Positions 9,381 through 19,000 of a stretch of 64,000 bases of DNA are shown one piece after another (the stretch's first letter is position 1; every line of letters begins with the position of its first letter). A program made the position numbers and the translations under genes. The DNA is from Pseudomonadota bacterium (GTDB taxonomy: Bacteria; Pseudomonadota; Alphaproteobacteria; Caulobacterales; Caulobacteraceae). Under the pieces are notes generated by a model. It saw only the letters and a list, made by a program, of their open reading frames with translations. It had not been told where the DNA came from and searched no databases. Location: the NCBI GenBank assembly GCA_023451375.1, contig JAEXZS010000037.1, forward strand, positions 1 through 64,000, given 5' to 3'.

Positions 9381-10184
9381 TCAGAAGGTCCAGACCTCGG
9401 CGCGACCGCCGGGCTCGCCTAGGGTCGAAACGACCCAGTCGCAGATCTCGCTCGCGGCGGCCTGCGTTCCCGGCGGCGGATTGACGACCACCATGGCGCA
9501 GCCGTTCATCTTCATCGGATTGGTCAGCGGCCGCAGTCGCGCCTCGGCGGCCAGGGTGGGGCCCGCCCTGCCCTCCAGCCGTCGGATGAAGCCGTCGAAC
9601 GTCTCCATATCCTTCAGCGGCGTCCATATGGCGACGACGGCCTTGGGATCGCGTGCGCGGATGGCCAGGGCCGTCTCGGCCGCGCGGATATAGTCGTCCG
9701 GCCGCTCAAACGGCGGGTCGATCAGGACTAGCGACGGGACAGCCCCCAACGCGCCGACGGCCGCCACATAGCCGTCGCCTTCCCGCGCCTCGGCATTGGC
9801 CCGCCCCGCCAGCGCCCCGGCCAGCACCTCCCGCACCGGAGGATTCAGCTCGAAACCGACATAGCGGGCGTCGGGGCCCAGCGCCTCTGCGATCAGTAGT
9901 GGCGACCCTGGATAGTAACGCACGCCGCCTTTGGGGTTGAACGCCGCCACCCGCGCGGCCAGGGCGTCCAGCAATGGCGGGCGACCGTCGGCCGTCATCA
10001 GCCGGGCCACGCCGGCCTCGGCCTCCTTCGACCGGGCGGCGTCGCCGGACAGGTCATAGAGGCCGGCGCCGGCATGGGTGTCGATCACGGCGGCCGGCCG
10101 CAGGGTCTCGACCAGCCAGAGCGCCAGGGCGTGCTTGACCAGGTCCGCGAAATTGCCTGCGTGGAAGCTGTGGCGATAGTTCAT
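9381..10184 (-). CDS. rlmJ: 23S rRNA (adenine-2030-N6)-methyltransferase
   Basis: The enzyme methylates A2030 of 23S rRNA with S-adenosylmethionine. The protein is 267 residues. The diagnostic N-terminus MNYRHSFHAGNFADLVKH is present, as are the SAM-site DTHAGAGLYD and the catalytic N6-methylase motif DPPFE in VLIDPPFERPDD. It lies 23 bp upstream of the amidotransferase gene on the same strand, so cotranscription is possible. It is divergent from the small phage-type domain protein. Confidence 0.94.
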   Translation of the reverse strand: MNYRHSFHAGNFADLVKHALALWLVETLRPAAVIDTHAGAGLYDLSGDAARSKEAEAGVARLMTADGRPPLLDALAARVAAFNPKGGVRYYPGSPLLIAEALGPDARYVGFELNPPVREVLAGALAGRANAEAREGDGYVAAVGALGAVPSLVLIDPPFERPDDYIRAAETALAIRARDPKAVVAIWTPLKDMETFDGFIRRLEGRAGPTLAAEARLRPLTNPMKMNGCAMVVVNPPPGTQAAASEICDWVVSTLGEPGGRAEVWTF

Positions 10185-10275
10185 GCCGCCTCGTCTCTCG
10201 TCAGACCCGGCCGGTCAAGCGGAACCGCGCGCCGCAGGCGGCGTTCGTCGCAGGCCCTTGAGAAACCTGGCGTCC

Positions 10276-10617
10276 ATGGCCGACAAACACCCCCTGACCG
10301 ACAAGCAGCGCATCCCGCCCAAGAGCGTCGCCGAATGCGCAGGGAAAGGTCTGGAACTTCGCGAGAAGCACCGCCGGGGCGGCACCGAGGTCGGCCACGC
10401 CCGGGGCCTGCAGTTGAAGAACCGCGAGCCCGTCAGCGATCGCGACATCAAGTCGATGTACAGCTATTTCGCCCGGCACGCAGTCGACAAGCGCGGCAAA
10501 TACTGGGGCATGAAGGACAAGCCCTCCGCCGGCTATATCGCCTGGCTGTTGTGGGGCGGCGATCCGGGCAAGGAATGGATCGACGACCTGCGTGACAAGC
10601 TGCGGGAGGCCGAGTGA
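10276..10617 (+). CDS. Small protein with a phage-associated RGGT...SAGxIAWxLWGGD domain
   Basis: This is a 113-residue basic, probably cytosolic protein. Its core reads RGGTEVGHARG, then SYFARHAVDK, then PSAGYIAWLLWGGDPGKEW. From memory this pattern is a domain found mainly in tailed-phage proteins (head or prohead neighbourhoods) and in scattered chromosomal proteins. The start at 10276 (MADKHPL) is chosen because upstream sequence in frame looks non-coding. Its stop overlaps the start of topoisomerase IB (TGATG), so the two are translationally coupled. Function is unknown; a nucleic-acid role alongside the topoisomerase is plausible but unproved. Confidence 0.7.
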   Translation: MADKHPLTDKQRIPPKSVAECAGKGLELREKHRRGGTEVGHARGLQLKNREPVSDRDIKSMYSYFARHAVDKRGKYWGMKDKPSAGYIAWLLWGGDPGKEWIDDLRDKLREAE

Positions 10618-11639
10618 TGGCCGACGGCGCCGCCGCCTTCGCCCCCGAAGACGACATTCCGCAGGGCCTTAGTTGGTGCAATGACGATAATCCGGGCCTG
10701 ACGCGGCGTCGCTCGGGCAAGGGCTGGTCCTATCGCGACGCCCAAGGCCGGACGATCGCCGACCCCAAGACGCTGGACCGCATCCGCGCCTTGGCCATCC
10801 CGCCCGCCTGGACCGACGTCTGGATCTGCCCCAAGGCCAACGGACACATCCAGGCCACCGGGCGCGACGTGAAGGGGCGCAAGCAGTACCGCTATCACGC
10901 CGATTGGAGCACGGCGCGGTCGGAGAACAAATTCGATCGCCTGCCCGCGTTCGCCCGCAAGCTGCCGAAGCTGCGTCAGCGCGTGGACCACGACCTGTCC
11001 CTGCGGGGCCCCTGCAAGGACAAGGTGCTGGCCACGGCCGTCCGCCTGCTCGAGATCACCCTGATCCGCATCGGCAACGCCGCCTACGCCCGGCAGAACC
11101 GCAGCTACGGCCTGACCACCCTGCACAAGCGGCACCTGGACGTGGACGGCGCGGCGCTGACCTTCGAGTTCCGCGGCAAGAGCGGCAAGGATCACCGCGT
11201 CAGCGTCCGCGACCGCCGGCTGGCGCGGGTGATCCGCGCGTTGGAGGAATTGCCGGGCCAGCAATTGTTTAAATACCGCACCGACGACGGCGAGCTATGC
11301 CCCGTCACCTCGGACGACGTAAACGCCTATATCCGGGACGCCATGGGCGAGCAGTTCTCGGCCAAGGACTTCCGCACCTGGGCGGGCACGGTGTCCGCCG
11401 CCCGCGCGCTGCGCGACATGGAGCCGCCGACCTCGCCCACCGACGCCAAGCGAAAGATCACCGTCTGCGTCAAGGCGGTGTCCGGCCTGCTCGGCAATAC
11501 GCCGACGGTGTGCCGCACCTCCTACGTCCATCCGCGCGTGTTCGAACTGTACGAGAGCGGCGCGCTGGCCGAAACCTTGCCGGGCGCGGAAACCAAGGGT
11601 TTCGAACCCGCCGTGATCCGGCTGCTGGCGCAGGCTTAG
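10617..11639 (+). CDS. Type IB DNA topoisomerase (poxvirus-like, bacterial)
   Basis: This is an eukaryotic/poxvirus-type DNA topoisomerase I, which relaxes supercoils through a 3'-phosphotyrosine intermediate. It is 340 residues. The N-terminal domain covers about residues 20-100, and the catalytic domain follows with VRLLEITLIRIGNAAYA, the FRGKSGKDH loop, the KDFRTWAGT active-site helix (catalytic Arg) and the nucleophile Tyr in CRTSYVHP. The ATG at 10617 overlaps the TGA of the preceding gene. Such genes are accessory in bacteria, which also rely on topoisomerases IA and II. Confidence 0.93.
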   Translation: MADGAAAFAPEDDIPQGLSWCNDDNPGLTRRRSGKGWSYRDAQGRTIADPKTLDRIRALAIPPAWTDVWICPKANGHIQATGRDVKGRKQYRYHADWSTARSENKFDRLPAFARKLPKLRQRVDHDLSLRGPCKDKVLATAVRLLEITLIRIGNAAYARQNRSYGLTTLHKRHLDVDGAALTFEFRGKSGKDHRVSVRDRRLARVIRALEELPGQQLFKYRTDDGELCPVTSDDVNAYIRDAMGEQFSAKDFRTWAGTVSAARALRDMEPPTSPTDAKRKITVCVKAVSGLLGNTPTVCRTSYVHPRVFELYESGALAETLPGAETKGFEPAVIRLLAQA

Positions 11640-11648
11640 GGCGGCCGG

Positions 11649-12701
11649 TCAGGCCGCCTTGTTCCAGTCCAGCACGACCTTGCCGGACTTGCCCGACTTC
11701 ATGGCCTCGAAGCCCTCGCGGTACTGGTCGTAGGCCAGCCGGTGGGTGATCAGCGGCTGAAGGTCCAGACCGGCCTTCAGCAGGCCCAGCATCTTGCGCC
11801 AGGTGGTGAACATCTCGCGGCCATAGACGCCCTTGATGGTCAGGGCCTTCAGGATGATGGCGCCCCAGTCGGTCTCCATCGGCTTGCCGGGGATGCCCAG
11901 CATGGCCATGCCGCCGCCCATGATCAGGGTGTCGACGCACTGTTTGAAGGCGATGGGCGAACCCGACATTTCCAGCGCCACGTCGAACCCGACCTTCAGG
12001 CCCAGCTCCTTCATGACGTCGTGGATGTCTTCCTTGGTGGTGTTCACGGTGCGAACGCCGGGCGCGACCTTCTGGGCCAGGTCCAGACGGAAGTCGTTGA
12101 TGTCGGTCAGGACCACGGTGCGCGCGCCCGCATGACGGGCCACGGCGGCGGCCATCATGCCGATGGGGCCGGCGCCGGTGACCAGCACGTCCTCGCCCAG
12201 CAGGTCGAACTGCTGCGCCGTGTGCACGGCGTTGCCGAAGGGATCGAGGATCGAGCCGATCTCATAGGGCACGTCGTCGGGCAGTTCGATGACGTTGAAC
12301 GCCGGCGCCACGACGTATTCGGCGAAGGCGCCCTGACGGTTCACGCCGATGCCGCGCGTGTGCGGGTCCAGGTGGAAATGCCCGGCGCGGGCCGCCTCGG
12401 AGTTCAGGTCGATGACGTGGCCCTCGGCCGAGACGCGCTGGCCCACCTTCAGCGGACGGTCGACGTCCTTGCCGACAGAGACGATCTCGCCGGCGAACTC
12501 GTGGCCGGTGATCATCGGGGTCGGGACGTTCTTCTGGGACCACTCATCCCAGTTCCAGATGTGGATGTCGGTGCCGCAGACGGCGGCGCGGTGCACCTTG
12601 ATCAGCACGTCCTCGGGCCCCGCCTCGGGGATCGGCGCGTCGATCAACTCCAGACCTTCCACCGGCCCGGTCTTGGCCAGGGCTTTCATCGTTTCCGCCA
12701 T
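11649..12701 (-). CDS. tdh: L-threonine 3-dehydrogenase
   Basis: This zinc alcohol dehydrogenase-family enzyme oxidises threonine to 2-amino-3-ketobutyrate with NAD+. It is 350 residues. The catalytic-zinc motif CGTDIHIWNWDEW is near residue 42 and TGHEFAGE near 68; the NAD site is VLVTGAGPIGMMAA. The family signature GVNRQGAFAEYV is present. The usual structural-zinc cysteines between GEGH and GVNR are absent: that segment here is cysteine-free. The ATG at 12701 has an AGGGAGA ribosome-binding site. It follows kbl, which uses its product, across a 144-bp gap that contains a degenerate repeat. Confidence 0.92.
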   Translation of the reverse strand: MAETMKALAKTGPVEGLELIDAPIPEAGPEDVLIKVHRAAVCGTDIHIWNWDEWSQKNVPTPMITGHEFAGEIVSVGKDVDRPLKVGQRVSAEGHVIDLNSEAARAGHFHLDPHTRGIGVNRQGAFAEYVVAPAFNVIELPDDVPYEIGSILDPFGNAVHTAQQFDLLGEDVLVTGAGPIGMMAAAVARHAGARTVVLTDINDFRLDLAQKVAPGVRTVNTTKEDIHDVMKELGLKVGFDVALEMSGSPIAFKQCVDTLIMGGGMAMLGIPGKPMETDWGAIILKALTIKGVYGREMFTTWRKMLGLLKAGLDLQPLITHRLAYDQYREGFEAMKSGKSGKVVLDWNKAA

Positions 12702-12730
12702 GCGGCTTCTCCCTAAGTGGTACGGAAATC

Positions 12731-12833
12731 CGTTATGCCGGGCCTGCGCCCAGGATCCAGACTCCGGCGTCCATCGCGACCCACGTCCACGACGGCGTTT
12801 ATGAAACCTCGCCACAAGGGCGAGGATGACGAC
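12731..12833. repeat. Degenerate copy of the GTCATCC...GGATGAC intergenic repeat
   Basis: The kbl-tdh spacer resembles the repeats at 21183-21289 and 21681-21790. Its right arm is a hairpin CCTCGCC-ACAAG-GGCGAGG (12807-12825) that runs into GGATGAC. Its left arm has CAGGATCCAGACTCC, including a GANTC site (12760-12764). The outer left end is decayed (CGTTATGCC instead of CGTCATCC). It probably forms RNA stem-loops in the kbl-tdh transcript. Confidence 0.7.
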
Positions 12834-12845
12834 GTTTTCAGGGCG

Positions 12846-14036
12846 TCAGATGACACCCAACTCCCGGCCCGCCCTGGTGAACGCCTCGACCGTCCGGTCG
12901 ATCTGCTCGAAGGTATGCGCCGCCGACATCTGGGTGCGGATGCGCGCTTGGCCGCGCGGCACGACGGGGAAGCTGAAACCGATCACATAGACGCCGAGGT
13001 CCAGCGCCTTGGCCGCGAAATCCTGAGCCAGCTTCGCGTCTCCCAGCATGACCGGAATGATCGGATGTTCGCCCTGCAGCAGGGTGAAGCCCGCATCCGC
13101 CATGGCGCCGCGATAGCGATGAGCATTGGCCGACAGCCGGGTGCGCAGGGCATCGCCTTCGGAGCCCTGGGCGATGCGGATGGCCTCGAGGCTCGATCCG
13201 CACACCGCCGGAGATAGGGCGTTGGAGAACAGGTACGGCCGCGCCCGCTGCTTCAGCAGGTCGACCACCGCCTTCCGCGCGCAGATGAAGCCGCCCATGG
13301 CCCCGCCCAGCGCCTTGCCGAAGGTGCCGGTGACGAAATCGATCTCGACGCCATGATGCGCGAACGAACCCTTGCCTTGCGGACCCAGGAAGCCCGTCGC
13401 ATGGCAGTCGTCGACCATGATCAGAGCATCATATTTGTCCGCCAAGGCCCGAATTTCGTTCAGCTTGGCGATATAGCCGTCCATCGAGAAGGCGCCGTCG
13501 GTGGCGATGATGATGTCCCGTGCGCCCGCCGCCCGCGCTTCTTTCAAGCGCGTCTCCAGTTCATCCATGTCGGAGTTGGCGAAGCGGTAGCGTTTGGCCT
13601 TGCACAGCCGTACGCCGTCGATGATCGAGGCATGGTTCAGACTGTCGGAAACGATGGCGTCGTTCTCGCTGAACAACGGCTCGAAGATGCCGCCGTTGGC
13701 GTCGAAGGCGGCGGCGAACAGGATGGCGTCCTCGAAGCCGAGATAGCCGGCGATGGCCGCCTCAAGCTCCTTGTGGATTTCCAGCGTGCCGCAGATGAAG
13801 CGGACCGAGGCCGTGCCCGCGCCCCACTTCTGCTGCGCCGCCATCCCCGCCTGGGTCACCCGCTCGTCGCCGGCCAGGCCCAGGTAGTTGTTGGCGCAGA
13901 AGTTCAGCACCTCGCGTCCGCCGACCTGGATCACCGGCCCCTGGCGCGAGGCGATGACGCGTTCGGGCTTGGTCAGCCCCTGGGCGTCGATGTCGGTCAG
14001 TTCGCCGGCGACGCGGTCGTAGAAGCTCTGGGTCAT
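12846..14036 (-). CDS. kbl: 2-amino-3-ketobutyrate CoA ligase (glycine C-acetyltransferase)
   Basis: This PLP-dependent enzyme cleaves 2-amino-3-ketobutyrate with CoA to glycine and acetyl-CoA, the second step of threonine degradation. The 396 residues show the alpha-oxoamine synthase pattern: NFCANNYLGLAG near the N-terminus, DDCHATGFLG with the PLP-binding Asp and His, and the PLP-lysine motif TGTFGKALGGAMGG near residue 240. It is the first gene of the kbl-tdh unit on the minus strand. Length is normal (E. coli Kbl is 398 residues). Confidence 0.95.
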   Translation of the reverse strand: MTQSFYDRVAGELTDIDAQGLTKPERVIASRQGPVIQVGGREVLNFCANNYLGLAGDERVTQAGMAAQQKWGAGTASVRFICGTLEIHKELEAAIAGYLGFEDAILFAAAFDANGGIFEPLFSENDAIVSDSLNHASIIDGVRLCKAKRYRFANSDMDELETRLKEARAAGARDIIIATDGAFSMDGYIAKLNEIRALADKYDALIMVDDCHATGFLGPQGKGSFAHHGVEIDFVTGTFGKALGGAMGGFICARKAVVDLLKQRARPYLFSNALSPAVCGSSLEAIRIAQGSEGDALRTRLSANAHRYRGAMADAGFTLLQGEHPIIPVMLGDAKLAQDFAAKALDLGVYVIGFSFPVVPRGQARIRTQMSAAHTFEQIDRTVEAFTRAGRELGVI

Positions 14037-14084
14037 GGCCGCGACCTACGCCCAATTCACGCGGCTTTCCACCCGCCGTCGCTG

Positions 14085-14969
14085 TCAATCCGCCGCGCGC
14101 AGCGGGCTGACGCGGATACGGTCGCCGCAGGGGCTGAACTCGAACGGGGCGGTGATGACGGCGGTGTCGGCGGGCGCGATGACGCGGATTTCGGCGACCG
14201 TCGGACAGGTCTTCTGGCCCTGAGCTTCGTTGGGCACGACGGTCCACGCGACCTCGAACAAGGCCTTGGCCTGGGGCGCCAGGGTCACCGGCGTCGGCGC
14301 CTGGCCCTGGCGGAAATAGCTGCCGGGGCTCTGCTCGGCCCGAACGTCTGTCAGCACGTCGCCGTCGTCGTCCTGCACCGTCACGGTCGGATAGCCGGTC
14401 AGGGTGCAGGTTTGCGTCCCGGCGTTCTGGAGCGCGAAGTTGCGCACGCGATTGCCGGCGCCGGCGTCGCCGCCCTCGACCGACAATTTCAGCTGCGGCC
14501 CCTTGCAGGGCGCGGCGGCGGGCAGAAGGCCGCCCGGGGCCGGCGTGGGCGTCGGCAGCGGGCCTGTGGGCGTGGACCCCACGGTAGGCCGCGTGCAGCG
14601 TTCCATCACCGCGGAGCCAGTCTGATTGTCGGGGCCCAGACGGCTGAGGGTGGCGCTCTCCTCCCCGTCGCGGTTGGCCGTCCACCATTCGACGCCCGAG
14701 CCGATGTAGCGCGCGCCGCTGGCCGCCTCGACGGAACGCAGGGCCAGCGTCTGGCCGCGATAGACCAGTTCGGCGGTGGCGGAGTCCGGATAGCGCGCCT
14801 GGATCGTTGCGCCGCTCTCGCAGGCGTAGCCCACGGCGGGGGTCGGCGCGGTCGCCGGATCGACGGCCGGCGCCTGAACCGGAACGGGCGGCTGTTCCGG
14901 CTCGGACTGCTGGCAGGCGGCGACGCCGGTCAGGGCGGCGATGGCGACGGCGGCGAGGCGACGGGTCAT
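14085..14969 (-). CDS. Lipoprotein with MliC-like and DUF4232-like domains
   Basis: This 294-residue protein has a lipoprotein signal peptide with lipobox GVAAC (Cys about residue 19), so it should be lipid-anchored in the envelope. Residues about 45-115 resemble the MliC lysozyme-inhibitor fold (YACESGATIQARY, then the VEWWT segment). After a Pro/Thr-rich linker, residues about 155-290 resemble DUF4232 (QNAGTQTCTLTGYPTV). The combination suggests a cell-surface protein that binds a C-type lysozyme or another ligand, but this is inferred from domains. It is upstream of kbl on the same strand with a 48-bp gap. Confidence 0.75.
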   Translation of the reverse strand: MTRRLAAVAIAALTGVAACQQSEPEQPPVPVQAPAVDPATAPTPAVGYACESGATIQARYPDSATAELVYRGQTLALRSVEAASGARYIGSGVEWWTANRDGEESATLSRLGPDNQTGSAVMERCTRPTVGSTPTGPLPTPTPAPGGLLPAAAPCKGPQLKLSVEGGDAGAGNRVRNFALQNAGTQTCTLTGYPTVTVQDDDGDVLTDVRAEQSPGSYFRQGQAPTPVTLAPQAKALFEVAWTVVPNEAQGQKTCPTVAEIRVIAPADTAVITAPFEFSPCGDRIRVSPLRAAD

Positions 14970-15020
14970 GAGAAGCTCCTTCCGGGACGCTGAACGGCTC
15001 AGGTCGCGGAAAGGCTCCGC

Positions 15021-15443
15021 TTAGTGACCGTCCTTGGCCTTCTCCATCAGCTCGATCAGCACCCCGCCCATGTCGCGCGGATGCAGAAAGACGACCGGCG
15101 TGCCGTGGGCGCCGATGCGCGGTTCGCCGGTGCCCAGGATGGTGACGCCCTTGGCCCGCAGCTCTGCGATTGCGCCGAGGATGTCGGCGACCTCGAAACA
15201 GACGTGATGCTGGCCGCCCTTGGGGTTCTTGGCCAGGAAGCCGACGATGGGGCTGGTCTCGTCATAGGGTTCGATCAGCTCGATCTGGGCCGTCGGCGTG
15301 TCGACGAAACAGACCTTCACGCCTTGCGCGGGCAAGTCGAAGGGTTCGCCGATCTTCGTCGCGCCGAGGATGTCGCGATAGAGCTTGATCGAGTCGGCGA
15401 TGGAGGGCGTGGCGACGCCGACGTGGTTCAGGGCGCCGATCAT
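15021..15443 (-). CDS. mce: Methylmalonyl-CoA epimerase
   Basis: The enzyme converts (S)- to (R)-methylmalonyl-CoA, linking propionyl-CoA carboxylase to the mutase. It is 140 residues, a vicinal-oxygen-chelate (glyoxalase) fold. The N-terminal NHVGVATPS supplies a metal His, HHVCFEV the second, and a late Glu (VLIELMEK) completes the site. The ATG overlaps the stop of mutB (ATGA), so it is the third gene of a tight mutA-mutB-mce operon. Confidence 0.95.
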   Translation of the reverse strand: MIGALNHVGVATPSIADSIKLYRDILGATKIGEPFDLPAQGVKVCFVDTPTAQIELIEPYDETSPIVGFLAKNPKGGQHHVCFEVADILGAIAELRAKGVTILGTGEPRIGAHGTPVVFLHPRDMGGVLIELMEKAKDGH

Positions 15444-17608
15444 GCGGTCTCCTTGGGTGCAGGCTGGGCGTAGCCTAGCCGCTGGTTCAGCTTCTCGATC
15501 AGGTCCACGGCTGTGTCGGCGATGGCCGAGCCGGGCGGATAGACGGCCGCCGCGCCCATATCGAGCAGGGGCTGGACGTCCGACGGCGGGATCACTCCCC
15601 CGACCACGATCATGATGTCGGGTCGACCCAATTTCTCCAGCTCGGCCTTCAACTCGGGAACCAGAGTCAGGTGACCGGCGGCCAACGACGACGCGCCTAC
15701 CGCATGGACGCCCTTTTCCACCGCATCGCGTGCGGCTTCGGAGGGGGTTTGGAACAGGCTGCCGGCGGTAACGTCGAAGCCCAGGTCGCCGTAGCCGGTG
15801 GCGACGACCTTCTGCCCCCGGTCGTGGCCGTCCTGGCCGAGTTTGGCGATCAGGATGCGCGGCGGGCCGCCGTCGTTCTCGACGAAGGTCGCCACCATTT
15901 CGCGGGCGCGGGCGAAGCGGGCGTCGGTCCCCGCCTCCTTCGCATAGACGCCGGACACGGTCTGGACCGTCGCCACATGGCGGCCGAAGGCGGCCTCCAG
16001 CGCGTCGGAGATTTCGCCCACCGTCGCCTTGGCGCGAGCCGCTTGCACCGCCAGCTCCAGCAGATTGGCGTTTCCGCGCGCCCCGTCGGTCAGAGCCTGT
16101 AGCGCGGCGTCGGTCGCTGTCTGGTCCCGTTCGGCCCGCAAGCATTTCAACTTATCGATCTGGGCCGCCAGGACCGCCGCGTTGTCGACCTTCAGCATCG
16201 GAATGTCGTCGATGACGGGGTTCAGGTATTTATTCACCCCGACCACCGTCTGCTGACCGGTGTCGATCCGCGCCTGGGTCTTGGCGGCCGATTCCTCGAT
16301 CCGCAGCTTGGGTATGCCCGCCTCGATGGCCTTGGCCATGCCGCCCAGGGCCTCGACCTCGGCCATGTGGGCGCGGGCGCGTTCGGCCAGTTCATGGGTC
16401 AGTCGCTCGACGTAGTAGCTGCCGCCCCAAGGGTCGATGACCCGCGTCAAGCCCGTCTCCTGCTGCAACAGGATCTGGGTGTTGCGCGCGATCCGGGCCG
16501 AGAAGTCGGTCGGCAGGGCTAGCGCCTCGTCCAGCGCGTTGGTGTGCAGGCTCTGCGTCTGGCCGCCCGCCGCGGCCATGGCCTCGACCATGGTGCGCGG
16601 GACGTTGTTGAACACGTCCTGAGCGGCGAGGCTCCATCCCGAGGTTTGGCAGTGGGCGCGTAGGGACAGCGACTTGGGATCGATTCCGCCCTCCTTCCGC
16701 ACCGCCTCGGCCCACAGCAGGCGGCCGGCGCGCATCTTGGCCACCTCCATGAAATAGTTCATGCCGATCGCCCAGAAGAAGCTCAGACGCGGCGCGAACC
16801 GGTCGATAGGCATGCCCGCCGCGACGCCGGCGCGCAGATATTCGATCCCGTCCGACAGGGTGTAGGCCAGCTCGATGTCCGCCGAGGCCCCTGCCTCCTG
16901 CATGTGATAGCCGCTGATCGAAATCGAGTTGAACTTGGGCGCCTCGGCCGCCGTCCAGGCGAAGATGTCGGCGATGATCCGCATCGAGGGCTCGGGCGGA
17001 TAGATGTAGGTGTTGCGGACCATGAACTCCTTGAGGATGTCGTTCTGTATGGTCCCGGTCAGCTTGGCGTGCGGCACGCCCTGCTCCTCGGCCGCGACGA
17101 CATAGAGGGCCAGGATCGGCAGCACCGCCCCGTTCATCGTCATGGACACCGACATCTGGTCCAGCGGAATGCCGTCGAACAGGGTTCGCATGTCGTAGAT
17201 GCTGTCGATGGCCACGCCGGCCATGCCGACGTCGCCCTTTACCCTGGGATGGTCGCTGTCATAGCCCCGGTGGGTGGCCAGATCGAAGGCGATGGACAGC
17301 CCCTTCTGCCCGGCGGCGAGGTTGCGGCGATAGAAGGCGTTCGACTCCTCGGCGGTCGAGAAGCCGGCGTACTGGCGGATCGTCCACGGATTGCCCGCGT
17401 ACATGGTCGGGTAGGGACCGCGCAGGAAGGGTGCGAAGCCCGGCAGGCCGTGGTGATGGTCCAGCGCGTCCAGCGTCTCGGGGGCGTAGGCGGTCTCGAC
17501 CGTCAGCCCCTCGGGCGTCAGCCACGGATCGCGCGCCGGCCCCTGCCCCGTCGCGTCGAGGCTCAGCGGCAAGCGGGTGAAGTCGGGGAAACTCTTAGAA
17601 GCGCTCAT
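15440..17608 (-). CDS. mutB: Methylmalonyl-CoA mutase large subunit (B12-binding)
   Basis: The catalytic subunit isomerises (R)-methylmalonyl-CoA to succinyl-CoA using adenosylcobalamin. It is 722 residues. The N-terminal TIM barrel carries [19 protein letters not shown], a known substrate-contacting segment, and the C-terminal cobalamin domain has the base-off DxHxxG motif in [10 protein letters not shown] near residue 595. It overlaps mutA upstream (ATGA) and mce downstream (ATGA). Cobalamin synthesis or uptake genes and the MeaB chaperone are not in the window. Confidence 0.97.
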   Translation of the reverse strand: MSASKSFPDFTRLPLSLDATGQGPARDPWLTPEGLTVETAYAPETLDALDHHHGLPGFAPFLRGPYPTMYAGNPWTIRQYAGFSTAEESNAFYRRNLAAGQKGLSIAFDLATHRGYDSDHPRVKGDVGMAGVAIDSIYDMRTLFDGIPLDQMSVSMTMNGAVLPILALYVVAAEEQGVPHAKLTGTIQNDILKEFMVRNTYIYPPEPSMRIIADIFAWTAAEAPKFNSISISGYHMQEAGASADIELAYTLSDGIEYLRAGVAAGMPIDRFAPRLSFFWAIGMNYFMEVAKMRAGRLLWAEAVRKEGGIDPKSLSLRAHCQTSGWSLAAQDVFNNVPRTMVEAMAAAGGQTQSLHTNALDEALALPTDFSARIARNTQILLQQETGLTRVIDPWGGSYYVERLTHELAERARAHMAEVEALGGMAKAIEAGIPKLRIEESAAKTQARIDTGQQTVVGVNKYLNPVIDDIPMLKVDNAAVLAAQIDKLKCLRAERDQTATDAALQALTDGARGNANLLELAVQAARAKATVGEISDALEAAFGRHVATVQTVSGVYAKEAGTDARFARAREMVATFVENDGGPPRILIAKLGQDGHDRGQKVVATGYGDLGFDVTAGSLFQTPSEAARDAVEKGVHAVGASSLAAGHLTLVPELKAELEKLGRPDIMIVVGGVIPPSDVQPLLDMGAAAVYPPGSAIADTAVDLIEKLNQRLGYAQPAPKETA

Positions 17609-18984
17609 TGGCCCGCCTCCTCGAAGGCCGCAGCGAAACGGATCGGGCTCAGGGGTTCGCAGACCCTCTCGACTACCGCATCGGCCTTATCGACCGCCTC
17701 AACCGTCGTGGCGCGCACGTCCGCATCGACATATTTAGTTACGCCGACGATCTGGGCGGCGCCGTTCTTGAGCGCGGCCTCGCGGACGGCGCGGGCGCGG
17801 GCGATGCGGGGCTGGATCACCGAGCCCTTCAGCGCCTCGACCAGCCCGCCCTCGGCCTCGATCAATTGGAACTCGGCCCAGCCGGCCTCGGCCAGATCGC
17901 GGGTGCGGGCGTCGAGATACCAAGATCCGGCCGCCGGATCATCGACCCGGCCCAGGTTGGCCTCCTCCATCAGCACCAGCTGGGTGTTGCGCGCCTGACG
18001 CCGGGCGAAGGCGTCGGGCCGCCCCGAAGCGCGGGTGAATCCGTCCAGCACAACCACATCCGCCCCGCCGACTGCGCCCGCGAACCCCGCCGCCGTCAGC
18101 CGCAGCAGGTTCGGCCAGGGGTCGCGCGCCGACAGCATCCGCCGCGATGACCGCGCCTCGATCACGGCTGGGGTTTCCATGCCGAACGCCTTGGCCAGGC
18201 TGGCCCAGATCGACCGCATGGCCCGGACCTTGGCCAGGCTGTCGAAATATTCCGCATCGACCGACAGGCCGAGGACCGTGCCGCGCAGGGCCGCCTCGAC
18301 CGACATCCCGGCCTCGACCGCCGCCTTCACATGGGCGACCACGCTGGAAGCGGCGAAGGCCAGTTCCTGCGCCGCCGAACCGCCGGCCTCGTGCGCCACG
18401 CGGCCGCTGGCCATGAAGAAGGTAGCCTCGGGATAGGCGCCGGCGTGACGCGCCGCTGTGTTGGCGGCGAGGTTCAGATGCTCCTCGACCGAACGCGGCG
18501 AACCGCCCGCCTCGGCGAAGGCCGAGACGGGGTCCATGTGGAAGCGCAGCTTGGCGCGCGGCGAGCCCTTGGCCACGACGGCCAGGGCGTTGGCTGCGTC
18601 CGGCCCGTCGATCCCGGCGTCCAATGCGACCGGCGCCAGTTCCAGCGCGACGCCCTCCAGAGCTCGGCCCAGAGGGACGGAGTCGTTCAGCACCCGGCCC
18701 TTCAGCACCACCGACGCTGCGCCGTTCTCCAGATCGGTCAGAACGGCGGCGTTGACCGCCTCGGCGTCGTCGCCCTCGACCAGGGTGCGCAGGTCCCAGG
18801 CGCGGCCCTCGGCGTCAGAGGGGCGCGGCGCGAAGATCGGCTGCACGCCGGTGGCGCCGGCGTAGAGGGGCCGGGTCACCAGTTGGTCCGCGTCGAGGTG
18901 CATCAGCGACTCGATCGGCCGGTCCTTCAGCGCCTTCTGGGCGGCTTCTCGCCATTCCAAAGGGCTGGGATGGGGGAAGGTCAT
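17605..18984 (-). CDS. mutA: Methylmalonyl-CoA mutase small subunit, lacking the cobalamin domain
   Basis: This non-catalytic partner of MutB is 459 residues. It keeps the TIM-barrel half ([30 protein letters not shown] and KYVDADV are family landmarks). It ends at [13 protein letters not shown], where classic small subunits of about 620-640 residues continue into a degenerate B12-type domain. The stop overlaps the mutB start, so the short form is stable in its operon and not an obvious frameshift. The ATG at 18984 (MTFPHPS) is chosen over an upstream start inside the repeat region. It is the first gene of mutA-mutB-mce. Confidence 0.88.
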   Translation of the reverse strand: MTFPHPSPLEWREAAQKALKDRPIESLMHLDADQLVTRPLYAGATGVQPIFAPRPSDAEGRAWDLRTLVEGDDAEAVNAAVLTDLENGAASVVLKGRVLNDSVPLGRALEGVALELAPVALDAGIDGPDAANALAVVAKGSPRAKLRFHMDPVSAFAEAGGSPRSVEEHLNLAANTAARHAGAYPEATFFMASGRVAHEAGGSAAQELAFAASSVVAHVKAAVEAGMSVEAALRGTVLGLSVDAEYFDSLAKVRAMRSIWASLAKAFGMETPAVIEARSSRRMLSARDPWPNLLRLTAAGFAGAVGGADVVVLDGFTRASGRPDAFARRQARNTQLVLMEEANLGRVDDPAAGSWYLDARTRDLAEAGWAEFQLIEAEGGLVEALKGSVIQPRIARARAVREAALKNGAAQIVGVTKYVDADVRATTVEAVDKADAVVERVCEPLSPIRFAAAFEEAGQ

Positions 18985-19000
18985 GCGACGCCCTTCCCTT

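Noticed and set aside
7669..9693. Very long plus-strand frame (about 674 codons) across the YeiH-like, amidotransferase and rlmJ genes
   Set aside because: It spans genes on both strands and gives Arg/Pro/Gly-rich nonsense with no family motif.
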